Positions 44,404-56,198 of a DNA stretch of 64,000 bases are shown piece by piece; the first letter of the stretch is position 1; every line of letters begins with the position of its first letter. Both the position numbers and the translations under genes were made by a program. The stretch is taken from positions 1,302,001 through 1,366,000 of the forward strand of contig CM114271.1 in the NCBI GenBank assembly GCA_050084515.1. The letters run 5' to 3'. This stretch comes from Blasia pusilla. Lineage: Eukaryota; Marchantiophyta; Marchantiopsida; Blasiales. The notes beneath the pieces were generated by a model. It ran no database searches. It saw only the letters and a list, made by a program, of their open reading frames with translations, and was not told the origin of the DNA.

Positions 44404-44465
44404 GATCAACTCCGTAAAGAGAGGTCCTATTGTCCTATAGAAGAAATCTCTTTACGGAGTTGATC
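44404..44465. repeat. Perfect 19-bp inverted repeat
   Basis: GATCAACTCCGTAAAGAGA at 44404-44422 and its exact complement at 44447-44465, loop 24 bases. It could be a snap-back or a very small MITE; no target duplication is evident. Confidence 0.9.
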
Positions 44466-45719
44466 TTGTTACGTAAGAGGTGGATTTTGTCTGATGTATG
44501 AGCTATGAATTATCAAGTCTTTGGGTCTAAGTATTATGGAGGGAGGGGATCTCAATTATTACATATTACAAGAAATCGAGCGCATACTTTGATTGCATCT
44601 CACGCCTAACATTCATTCAATGCTTTGATTCATCCGGCCAAAGATGGAAGAGGGAGTCAATCCTATAAGATGGATGGAACAATTTGGTGTAGTTGAGGTT
44701 CGCTCACCAATCACAACCGTGGGAGAGGAAGGAAGGAGGGGATAACGCATAAATAGCAAGGGTACGACGCGTTAGGAGGGGACGGTGGGACATGATAGCA
44801 GCCAAAAGATCTTGTGGATAGGCCCATTTAAGTCCAAAGAAGAAAGCCTCACTAAAAAGTGGATGATGGAAAATCAATCAAAAGTACAAAAGAGGAGGAC
44901 TCAAAGAGTTGAGTGCATAAAGGCCACATTCGGCCCGGAAAAGGGAAAGAGGAAACAAAGGCATGTTCGACTAGAGTACGGCAATGATGGCAAGACAAGT
45001 CTAGACATAGCAGTAGGGAATAAGGTAGCATAGTAAGTCTGGATTAAGTATTGATGTGGTAGCGTCATATGTCCATATACTATAGCAAATTAAGTCATGA
45101 TAAAGTTGTGTGATATGTGTGAAATTGTAACATGGTAGGGACCAAATTTCCAATGTCATTTTGGCTCCTTTTCTTCAAAGCGCACAATTTCCAATGAGAT
45201 ACCATTTTGGGGTTTGCTTGAGCGTAGGGTCCAATGTTGGGTTTGGAGAGGGACATGAATAGCTTGGATGTTGATAAAATTTTCAACTTGGAAGGCATCC
45301 TCTGATGTCGCGACCCTCATAACCAAACAAATGCCGATGCGCAACATTAGAACTCTAGTGGGCTCACGCTAGGATAGTTGCGTGTTGAAGAGGTCTTTTC
45401 AAGGAGACACAAGACATAAGACTTGAGCATGGTTGAGTGTTTCATGTGTTTATGGTCCAAGGCGGAATATCGGAACTCTAATGGGCTCTTACGTCCTAGG
45501 ATGGTTGCGCGTTGGAGAGCTCTCTTGGAGGAGACAAGATGTGAGATGCATGTACGTTGAATGTTTCATGCATCTATGATCACGAATTAGAAAGCGTGAG
45601 CCAAGACTTGAAAGAAGTTGAGTTTAGGAAGAGTGGTTACCAAGTTGGGAATCGGATTTGGAATGTGACTAGCGTTTGGTGTTTTACTATATTTTGGATC
45701 CATGAAACAACAATTGAAA
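44466..45719. other. Intergenic DNA, nothing recognised
   Basis: No gene found. GGGCTC(A/T)-ACG-TAGGAT(A/G)GTTGCG occurs twice, near 45360 and 45483, hinting at a diverged duplication. The 5' LTR of the following Copia relic was looked for here and not found. Confidence 0.3.
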
Positions 45720-45829
45720 AAAAATGAGGAAAGGATTGAAAAACATCAATAATTATGTTTGAATATCATACATATTGTTAATTAGTTGAATAGCATTGGA
45801 ATGACTGTAGAAATGAAGATGTGATTTTA

Positions 45830-46430
45830 TTCATTCTTCAAGGCCTTCCAAAACATTATAAGTCTTTGAGACCTCTATCTTTGTAAGACAACAGTATCCA
45901 ACATTTGAAGAGTTAGTCTCATTCTTAATTAGTGAGGACATGCGCCCAATTTGTAGCAATAGCTTGTCTAATATGCAAAAGAGTGTGTTATTTGCAGGTA
46001 ATGGATCACACATAAACAAAGGTTGTAATAGAAGCTTCTGTGGTGGTGGTGGATATGAAACATATGGAGGAATATGTACTCAACATAACTTTATATAATC
46101 AATTGTGAACCAATACAAGACACAGTCACAAGATGGTAATGGTGGAAATCATTTTTGTCGAAGTTAACAATAAAGGATCCCTAGATCTTGCAAGTATTGT
46201 GGGATGAAGGGTCAATATGCAAAGTTTTGCTTGAATAAAAAGATAGATATGAGAACGGGAGCCTTACAACAATAGAACTATGTGGAGCAACAACACCAAG
46301 TGCAATATCAAGAACGACAACATTCAAAAATTGAGCATATCTTGGTCATGTCTCGTTATATAGGAGCAATTTTCAAGTAAGACTCAACAGTACATTGGTA
46401 CATCGACTCTAGTGCATCAATTCACATAAC
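45830..46430 (+). pseudogene. Gag zinc knuckle and protease relic of the second Copia
   Basis: LQGLPKHYKSLRPLSL near 45836 is the typical end of Copia gag. A knuckle CKYCGMKGQYAKFC at 46189-46230 has Gln in place of the zinc-binding His. WYIDSSASIHIT near 46396 is the protease active-site region. Stops interrupt every frame. Confidence 0.65.
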
Positions 46431-47119
46431 CTCACAAGCTAAATGGTTTAATAGTATGAACTTTGTGAAAGATCAAGCAATAGTGCTCACAAAAGATGAT
46501 ACTCAATATCATATCCTGGATATTAATAAAGTTCCAATAGCATCAGATGGTTTTTATGCTCTTGGAAATATTATATATGCTCCTACCATTGCAAGAAATT
46601 TCATCTTTGTAGAATAGACAGTAAAACAAGGTTATTGTGTAAAGTTTAACACAAATGATTGTTTGATTGAAATAATGGATGATCAGACTATGATAGCCCA
46701 AGGAACAAGATCTGGCTGAATGTTCAAATTAGATGTTTCTATGTCAAAAATTCAAACGACAATATATAGTCAAATTAGCCAACAAGTCACAAATCTGAAT
46801 ATGTGGCTTAAAAAATTGGACAAATAAATCTTTAAAGATTATGGAGTCTTTCATCATCTAATCTAGTGATCGAACTTCCTAAATTATCAAGTGCTATTAT
46901 GTTAGAGGTATTCCCTACTTGCCAATTTTGAAAACAAGCTAGATTTATATTTCTAAAGCAAGAGAGAAGAGGATCCAATATTTTAAAGTTGATTTATAAG
47001 GATGTGTGGATAACATCATAACACATCCTTTATGGTTTTCAGAATTTTTTTATATTTTTTGATGACTTCTGTAGGTATGTATGGGCATATTTTTTGAAAT
47101 ATTCATAGTGTTTCCAGAC

Positions 47120-47680
47120 ATTTAAAATTCAAGTATAGAAGCAGACTAAACAACACATTCTCAAATTGGGTTGTGATGAAGGAGGAGAGTACCATTCAAC
47201 AGATTTTGATGACTACTTACATCAAATTGACATCCAACGACAAGTCAGTTGCTATTACACTCCACAACAAAAATCGAGCGATTGAGCAGAATAATCGACA
47301 TATTGCTGAGGTGACACGTGCTATATCTGCTGAATGATAAGAACATGCCTAAGGTTGATTGGATAGATGTTGTAGCGTGTACAATCATAATCAACCAAAC
47401 TCCAATGATAGAAGTTCATGATAAAAATCCATTAAAAGTTTTCATAAGAAATAAACATGTTTTTTCATTCTTGAAAGTCTTTGGTTGTATTTGTTATACT
47501 CATGTTCCTTCTGAATGACATAAAAAATTAGATCCCAAAATCTGAGAGAGATGTATCTTCATTTGCTACGGTGATGGAACTAAGGGGTATAAGTGCTACG
47601 TTACATCCTTTAGGCAGCTTATTGTTAGTCGCGGTGGTGTTTTTTATGAGTGCAAATCATAGCATGCTCAATATGTGCAT
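47120..47680 (+). pseudogene. Integrase relic of the second Copia
   Basis: GCDEGGEYHSTDFDDYLHQ near 47172 carries the second catalytic Asp, and CYYTPQQ follows. NKHVFSFLKVFGCICYTHVPS near 47448-47515 matches the 'HLKVFGC-AYVHVP' signature. The frame shifts between the two pieces. Confidence 0.65.
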
Positions 47681-48079
47681 ATTCCACCTCTAAACTAGTC
47701 TGTTGAGGAGGAGAATATGACTTTAAATCAATAGATATTACCTACAAATTCCCCGAGCGCTAGTATAGCCTAGACCCTTCACGTAAATCTCTCAATCCAT
47801 GGTTGAAAAAAGTATATATTGAGTATGTTAACACTAGTCAAAGCTCAAATGAGATATCAGAGGTATCTAGCCACCTTTGATGAACAACTTCATAAATCAA
47901 GTTTATAGAGTCATAAATAAATGATTCCTTACAACATATCATACATAAATGATGATTGTCCTTCAAGAACAACAATTGAATTTTTTTGAAGGAGCTTCAT
48001 GTAAGGTTGAATGGATTGAAGCTATGGAGGAAGAGCTTGTTGCATTTAGCCATCAACCAACTTACGAGTTGGTTCACTA

Positions 48080-51000
48080 GAAGAAAAGCTTGGTTTTATG
48101 ATTAGAATATTTGACTGAAGTGAATCACATATTTTGATCAATGGCTAGGAATGACTCGTTACTCATAGAGACATGAGAGCCAAGTCATAAATACCAAATG
48201 ACTAAGATTACTAGCTTAGTCAAATGACGTGGAGGAGTCAAACCTGTAGTCATTTCATTACGACTGCCACGTCAATAACATAATGTGTACAAATGGCATA
48301 TCAGCATATGAAATGGAAAAAACACATCATCATAAGAGAAGACACATCAACTAGAGGAATGACACGTCAACCTCAACAGCTGCCATATCAACATATGAGG
48401 ATAAATTTTGTAGTCACTATTTATAGACAACTACTTGAGTCATATATTTCGTAAAATAATTGGAAAAAAATCGGTAATATCTAGTGATGTGTTAACACAC
48501 GTACACAAGCATGGAGTAGTAAACCATGTATGACCGATATTAGCACACAATGATTGAAAATGACTAGGTTGGTTGTGAAGGAATGACTACAAATGACGTC
48601 TACAGTTTTTGCATCATGATTATGCATGACTAATCGAGTTGGCTTTTTATGACTAGCAATGATTATATGAGTTTCATTTTATGACTTTGATTGACTTATT
48701 GGGTTGTTATGTAATGAGTAGGAATGTGCCTCAGAGTTGTCATATTATTACTAGACGAGTCATAATGTCATGACTCCAAATGACTAAACTAGTAATTTTG
48801 AAATGACTTGGGAAGTTACTTCTTAACGAATGAGCTTTATTTTAATGCATTTGATGAATCCTAGAGTCATTATGTAGGATTTAGCTTATCATTGTGTAAC
48901 TACTAATGAAGTCATTTCAGCATAAATGCATGTATTTCATGATGGATTCAGTGTGGTTTCTTAATGTATTCTTAGCTCAAAATGGTGCATGAGTAGATGA
49001 TAAACAATTGTTCTCTACAACCCAATACCTTAGAAGGAAAAATTGCTACAAGAACTTGCTTCATCTAGTGGTAATTTGATAAACAATGAACAAATAAAGT
49101 AATACAAACATGATGTAATTACACTTGAGTTTAAGAGGCTGCAAAGACCAAAAATAAATCCCATGATGTAAAATAATATTGGGACGAGTCGAAGCAAAGT
49201 TCACAAATCGAGCACATGTCTATAACCAAAGATTTGATGCATCACTTTCCTCAAATGCATTTTTGGCTAGATAAATAAGCCATAAAATGAGCACCATCCT
49301 ACTCAACTTTGATTAAGTGAGGATGACATGATCGCCAATGCGCAACCACAAACAACCACACAAACAACAAGACCATTAAATATGAGACCATGAAATTAGA
49401 TTTCTATTATAACTGTTCCTGGCTATGTTCATGATGGAAGCATTAGCTTACCTTCTTGAAGGATCATCCCCATGACAGTAGTTGAAGTGAAAATTTCAAA
49501 AGTCCTACATGATCAATTAACTGTCCACAAAAATTATGATCAGTCGAGTTTAATAAACCAGAATCAAAGGAAAGTTCTTGAGGTGTTCAAACTTTACTTT
49601 GGTTTGTCTTCTAGATGTTCCATACTTCATCTCACTATCTTGTTCACATGGTACATCATAATAAAGCCTCAATTTCTTGTGCTTCTTCTCTGGAGACTTG
49701 TGCTTATTGTTGTTTACACTCACTTCGTCTATTTACAACCAACAACCTCCGTGCACTGAGTGTTAGATCAAATACAAACCACAATATATTACAAAAGATA
49801 CCATAAAGTACTATAATATTCAGAATTCAATAATATCTTAGTCCTTGCGTGTAATCCATGTTATTGCACCCTCCTCAACCTTTGAGGATGTCTTCAAACT
49901 CACTATTGGCTCCGGATGAGGATAAACACATAGAAGCATAACAAATTAGGAAAAAATGAGGCTAGCGCTTAACCACAAGCTCATTTATTCAAAGTTTCTC
50001 TACAATCAAAAGGGAAAAGAGACAGTTTCAATAAGCTTATATAAATGCTTACATATGGAGTGTGTAATCATATCCTCCTCACTATGTATTGAGCTCCTCT
50101 CCTTACGATTCACCTTCATCTTCATATCAACATGAGGCGGAGAATCCATCTTGTCTTTAGTTTTGCCACATATATGCCAAAGAAGGTTCAGACTTATAAT
50201 GATCATTTATATGGTGATTCATCAAGTCAAGTAAAATTCCCTTGAAAATTGAAAGCATGTGGCCTTTAAGACCTAGATGATAAAGATGTTTGTATTCTAG
50301 TTTTTTTTCCTATAAAATGAACATCAACCTCACAATCATTATACACTAGAATATACGAATTATTGAGAAATCTGACGTAAAATACCCAAAAAAAGCCCAT
50401 ATGTGAAAAGCATGAAAGAATATCATTTCAGTTCTACATTTAAAGCACCAAGTTTCATTTCAAATATTTTGTAAGATGCAATCACAAGTAGAGGGTATAG
50501 AATATCAACTTTAAGACAGTAATCTTACCCATTTTTGTGGTTTGTGTTTAGTGAACATAGATTGATGGAGTTGGTTCTTTATCTAGAATAGGATCACATT
50601 TGGAAATATGCATAGGGGATGTCACTGAAGGAAAAGTCGACTGCAACGTATGTCAAACTTAAGGGTATTTTTAAATGTAATCTCCCACATGGACGATTTG
50701 GATTTTCTAATATTGACTTAAGGATGTAATTACAAGTCCAATATCATATTTGTGGTCTTTCATTTTTAATTCAATCTCTAGGTGAGCATGTGGAGAATTT
50801 TTTTTTCTCCATGCATTGTAAAAGCTTGGGGACATAATGTCACAAAGTTTCATGAGTTTTGAGCTTGTGACTAAAAATCAAGGCCAAGAAAGGAAGGAGA
50901 TAGTGGAAGAAGAGGGCTTGAAGTGAGGATTCATTTAGCACTCTTTCACAATTTTCCTTCATTTTGGGCCAAGATTTGTTTCCACCATTGGATTGGAATG

Positions 51001-51757
51001 AAACTTGGAAGGTTTGATCCTGATAATGTAATCTCATACTTGGACGGTTCCGATTGAATATTTTTTACTCCAAGATGTGACTAAAAATCCAAGATCATAT
51101 TTGGGGTCTTTCATTTTTAATTCAATGTTTGGGTGAGCACTTGGAAAGTACCCAACAGTAAAAATCTGTAATTTTTGTAATACATGTTATGCCTCATATG
51201 GTTTTCTTAATTAAGAAAAGGAATGATCAAAAAGGGAAAAAAGAAACCAAAAATTTATTCAAAGGGTAATTTTTATAGGCATATTTTAAATAAGTTGATT
51301 GAAAATAGGGAGGGTCAAATAGGGGCCTAGCCAAACGTGGTATATGGGGTATATGTACTGTGATATCCGTGAGAAACATGCATATCTTTTGGGGCTAATT
51401 TAAACACCATCTCCGTAAGAATTCCAATGGTCATGTTTATATGTTCAATTTGGGATTTCACATCTTCCAAATTTCCGATCCATTTCTTCTCAACTTCCTC
51501 TAATTGAGGCGTAACTCTTGATTCCACACTCTACACACAAGAAAGATGACTCAAAAGAAGCCCATTTTGAACATGTATTCCATTAAAGAAATATGAGATT
51601 TCAGGGGAGACTAAGTTTTACGGTTTATATTGGAGAATTTATATGTATACGAAAGTATGATCTCATTACATTTGGTTTTAGTACTTCCTCCTCAACACTC
51701 GCGCATGGCCATGAATCGTTTTTTTTACATGTGAAACCTATACCAAATCACCAAGGA
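48080..51757. other. Insertion of about 3.7 kb inside the second Copia
   Basis: Copia sequence stops after TYELVH near 48078 and resumes with SNKEAIGYKWIFKI near 51765; these two phrases are a dozen residues apart in intact elements. The DNA between has no recognised coding domain. It starts with a TGACTA-rich block (48140-48860) and later holds a pair of roughly 120-bp direct repeats (near 50680 and 51028). Terminal repeats and target duplication could not be identified by eye. Confidence 0.5.
50680..51150. repeat. Pair of imperfect direct repeats of about 120 bp
   Basis: Both copies (about 50680-50800 and 51028-51150) run GTAATCTC-(C/A)-ACATGGACG or CTTGGACGG, then AAGATGTGACTA or GGATGTAATTA, AT-ATATTTG(T/G)GGTCTTTC, and ATTTTTAATTCAAT followed by GGTGAGCA(T/C)(G/T)TGGA. 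Confidence 0.65.
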
Positions 51758-52420
51758 AAGTTGTTATAGCTTCCAATAAGGAAGCTATTGGTTATAAATG
51801 GATTTTCAAAATCCAAAGCAATCAAGATGGTACAATGAATAAATACAAAGCCATATTAGTAACCAAGGGCTACACACAACAATATGGCATTGATTATGAG
51901 GAGAAATTTAGCCTTGTTGCAAAGATGGCAACTAAGAGAACAGTAATTACAATTGCAATAAGTAAGAAGTCGAGACTACATCACATGGACGTCTAGAATA
52001 CCTTTTTGAATGAAGATCTGTATGAGGAGGTATACATGGCTCAACCACTTGGATATAAGCATCCTGAGTTTCTATTATGCATATGCAGGCTAAAGAAAGC
52101 TCTATGCGGACTCAAGCAAGCCTCAAGAGCTTAGTATGGGAAGATTACATATGTCTTCCAAGAGCTTGGCTTTAGGGTTTGTGATTATGATTCCTCGCTA
52201 TATGTCTTGAGAGGATAAGGCCATACGCTTATCATCGTGTTGTATGTTGATGACCTCTTGATTATTGGGAGTATTGAAGATATGATACAACAAATCAAGC
52301 TAAAGTTACAAGCATAATTTCATATGAAGGACTCAGGAGAACTCAATTACTTCCTTGGTATTGAATTTATTAGGATTGGAGAGAGTAGTGGTTATTACAA
52401 AGATAATATGCTTTTCATAT
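51758..52420 (+). pseudogene. Reverse transcriptase relic of the second Copia
   Basis: IGYKWIFKIQSNQDG, KYKAILVTKGYTQQYGIDYEE, NTFLNEDLYEEVYMAQPLGY, LKKALCGLKQASRA and the catalytic LYVDDLLIIG near 52240-52270 are readable. In-frame stops interrupt it at least four times. Confidence 0.8.
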
Positions 52421-52639
52421 GATTTCAAAATATAGCATGATGTCTTATAACCCAAGTTTTACACCATTGGACCAGAGTATGAATCTAAGAGTGGATGAAG
52501 CAGAGTTGCTTGCATATTCTAATATATACATGCGTATGGTTGGAAGTTTGATATATCTACCTATAATTATGCCGCACTTGAGCTTCGCAGTTGGCCTTTG
52601 ATATTGTGAGGAGGATTATGTGGTATGTGAAATTTTCTA

Positions 52640-53115
52640 TTCAGTTTGGGCTTCAATTTGAACCTTCTTTGAGTTTATAATCACAAGAATTCACAAATGC
52701 TAATTGGGTTGGAAGCGTGTTTGATAGAGATTCTATATTTGGTTATTCCTTCATTGTGGGAAGGGCAATTATAAATTAGGCTTCAAAGAAGTAATCTACA
52801 ATAGTTTTATCTTTAACTTAGGCCGAATATAGAGGAGCTACCAATGCAACATATGAAGCAGTGTAGCTTCATCGATTACTTGCTGAAATTGGTGTTAGTA
52901 ACTTAAGACCTTGTGTAATATATGCAAATAATATTAGTAATATCAAGTTTGCTAATAATTGTATATTTCATGCTCGAACAAAGTATGTTGAGGTGCACTA
53001 CCACTTTATTAGAGAGAAGGTGTTTGTAGGAGAAATTGATCTTGTGTATATATATAGGTATAAATCAAAAAATTGTTGATATCTTTACAAAAGAATTATC
53101 TAGAGATAAATTTGA
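52640..53115 (+). pseudogene. RNase H relic of the second Copia
   Basis: AEYRGATNATYEAVWLHRLL near 52823, YANNISNIKFANN near 52920 and HARTKYVEVHYHFIREKV near 52970-53025 are the usual RNase H phrases of plant Copia elements, with stops between. Confidence 0.75.
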
Positions 53116-53470
53116 GATGTTTAGAAGTGATTCAGATCTTAGAGATACTGATATAAGTTTGAGAGGAGTATTGAAGATTGAGCTATAGTCAAGATTATTA
53201 GTCAAACATACGAACTGCTACATTTGGTACTCACAAAAAGTAGGAAAGCTTAATCTTAGTTAGTTAAGCACGGATTTATTAACTATGATTAGTTAACCAT
53301 AATTAGTATAACTCAAGACTATGGTTAAGATTAGGATTTGGGTTGCTTGTACATATGTACCCTATATAATTGGGAAGGGGACTAGTCTTCATTCATTCTC
53401 TTCTTGCAAAATTTTGTTCTTCATAGTGGTGATGATGGTGTGTGTAAGGGTCATATCATATTAGTTATGC

Positions 53471-54582
53471 TTGTTTAAAAATTTTCCACAATTTAATGGT
53501 TGAAAATTGGCTATAGGAGTTTGATTGAAGAGGTTCTTATCTCTGTTTATTTCTCTTAAAGAACCTACTTGACAAAAACTCATACTCTTGGGCCAGCTTA
53601 TGGGACGCATGACTTAGTAATATATCATAAGATATATATACACTAGAAAAAAATGACTAAATGGTCATTACTTGCAAGACTTATGACAATCATGGAATTG
53701 ACCGCCTCCAACAAGTCCAGTGTTTTGTGAGAAGCAAAGTCATTAGCACATTCACTAATGTTGATTTCTTCTATAAGGTAGACTTTGTTTAGAGTCATCC
53801 CAAACATCCATGCACAATAGTGACCCATGAGAATCTCCCATAAAAACTCCTCCTTTTCAATCTCAGCAAACATACAACCTTGGCTAAATACTTCTTATGT
53901 GCAACAAATTATAAATACCTAAGGGCATCCCCAAGATTTTCCGATCCTCTAGGTAAGTTCCATCCCAAATATGACTAGATTTACAAATGATATCTCTTAA
54001 GTAGAATTCAGGGTCTCTATTTGTGTGGAATAAGTTATTAATCCACGTCTCAACAATACCTATCCCTCCATACAAAAACTTCTTAAGATTTTGTTGACCC
54101 CTTAATCCAACCCTTAAATTGCATTACATCCAAGGGTTTGGATAACTCACAATGATTATAAACTTACATATCTACTACATGCTAGTGGAATCCTCAAACC
54201 ATAGCACACATCAATCAAGAGTCACATAATATAGTTTCCATACTAAGATGTGAGATCATCAACTTCCTTTACTAATTTCTATTTCGAGATATAAACTAAT
54301 TAACAATCTCCCCTTCTCTCATGAGCTGCTACATTAGTTTCATTGCACCGACATAATCATGAAAATATGAAATAATCCCTTATATATATATATTTTGGAG
54401 AGTGACAATTTGATTTTCAAACGCCTATCCTCTTGACACACATGGCCCTATCAACCAATAGGATTGTTTGATCTCTCAATAAGATCATCGAGAGTTGATT
54501 TGAAAAGTCAAATGATAATTTTAGAGGTTTTTTAATCACCGCAAAAGTAATTATTGCATCGCAAGGGAGTCCACCGGTCTTT
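53471..54582. other. AT-rich intergenic DNA
   Basis: No gene recognised. Short minus-strand frames at 53643-54075 show no known domain. A TA run lies near 54380. Confidence 0.3.
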
Positions 54583-55320
54583 ACTAGTGTAAGCCCATGC
54601 CATGCACGAGTTTAGATTACCTTGCATAATTGACTCTCAAAGTTCTCAAGTACCATTGAAAATTAATTTCCAGCAATATTATTGGTTGAAAATGCCAAGT
54701 GTCGAGAGGAGAGATGTTTGCAAAATGAAAGGGCACTCTCTAAAAATATATACTTATGATACTATCTCGAACCACAATAAGAGACTACTAGAGGGTTGCC
54801 CATGCATAGCATGGATATCTTCAAATTTAAAAGCCCTAGCTCTTCATTTCCTTTCTCCACTTAATTCTCTCATCTTAATTAATTAATTTTTTCTTAAAAT
54901 GACATATGTCAACATCGTAAGAATCATCATAAGAATCCTTAGAGGACCCGTGTCAACAAGGTTTCCTAAATTCCATCCTCTTTTAATTACTAGTCTGTGC
55001 CCGTGCATAGCACAAGGGATACTTTTTTTTTCTTTATTATCTCTCCTTGATACAACTCCCTCTCTCAAAGTGACATATATGGGCACCGTAGAAGCCCTTA
55101 GAGGGCTTGTGTCGACACCCGACGAGAGTTTTCTCAAACCCTATCCTCTTTTAATTATACTAGAATACTGCCCAAGCTATGTGCGGGTGAAAGACATCTT
55201 AACTTCTTAAGTTACATTTCGGGTGTTTACATTACACGTGTCAACACCAAAAGAGCCAAAAATGATACGTGTCAATACTACAGGATGGGGTTTTCCTCAA
55301 ACCCCATCCACTTTACGGCC
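54583..55320. repeat. Array of Helitron-like 3' ends (reverse orientation)
   Basis: The motif ACTAGT or ACTAGA, then about 7-10 bases, then a CCCGTGCATAGCAC-type hairpin, occurs near 54585, 54787, 54989 and 55160. Between the later ones the block GTGTCAACA...CCTC...AAACCC(C/T)ATCC recurs. Read on the minus strand each is a hairpin followed by CTAGT, the form of a Helitron 3' terminus. No Rep/helicase is present, so these would be non-autonomous fragments. Confidence 0.6.
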
Positions 55321-56198
55321 CCTACAAGAAGTCAATTCTAAGTGCAGAGTTTGCAAAATGCAAGTTATTATGTATGCTTCCGGATCGTAAGATCAGATGT
55401 TAGCATCCGTATTAGTATTAATTCTTCATTAATACGACACAGAATTTGTGTGCTTCAACGCCGTATTATTCCCTCCTCCCATAAAACCCAAAACCGGAAA
55501 AAAGGATATAATTATAAAGATAAAACAGAATTCAAAATCTCATCACTAATAAATCCTTATTTTCAGAGAATATGATCTGGACTTTTAAAAGAGGACGGAT
55601 TTAAAATTAAGGGTCGACACGTACGTTTTTTTAAGCCTTCGTATGTCAAGGGCTTAGACGTACGATTAATTAAATGCTATTAACACTACTGGCCCCCATA
55701 ACACCCCTCTTCTAGAGCCCGTGGGTCGTCACGGTATCACACTCAAAAAAGAGAGTTTGATCCTGGCTAAGGTGGCATTCGACAGCCGATAACCATTTGA
55801 TCAACCATCGTAGATACCATTTTTTCATACTAGTAAACAAATAAAGTTGGAGTTTCGTATGGGTGTCCGGAGCTGCGGGCCCTGAGATTGGTCGACCCGG
55901 AGCGTGGTAGACGAAGGCATGGTGCCAAAACTTTGAAGGTGGCTTGTTGGGCTGGCAGGCATGGGAGTCCGTGTCCCGAGGATCGACAGCGATCGAAGAA
56001 ACTCATATATAGTAAGGTGCGTGCGATCTGAGGGTGATGATCGGCGCTCACGGCTTGGACGGGTGCTTAAGCTGACGGTTTGGACTTGGGACGGATGTGT
56101 AGGGTGAGGATTTGGATGCATAGGCTGAGGATTTGGATGAGCCAGGAGGACAGAGTTGGGAGCTGCGGCCGAGGGAAGGATCGGTGATCGATCTTCGT
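55321..56198. other. Intergenic DNA and promoter region of the epimerase gene
   Basis: No gene recognised at 55321-55740. A short SSU-rRNA-like string lies at 55745-55769. From about 55850 the DNA is GC-richer and includes diverged GGATTTGGATG repeats near 56107-56138, probably the epimerase promoter and leader. Minus-strand open frames at 55825-56341 are Ser/Pro-rich and unsupported. Confidence 0.4.

Larger units (their letters stand above)
45720..53470 (+). mobile_element. Second, decayed Ty1/Copia element, split by an insertion
   Basis: Scattered frames show Copia domains in order: gag with zinc knuckle, protease, integrase, then, after a gap of about 3.7 kb, reverse transcriptase and RNase H. 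After RNase H a purine stretch TTGAGAGGAG near 53159 precedes probable 3' LTR sequence with CCTATATAATTGGG near 53360. Many stops and frameshifts show it is old. No matching 5' LTR was found, so the ends are approximate. Confidence 0.7.
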
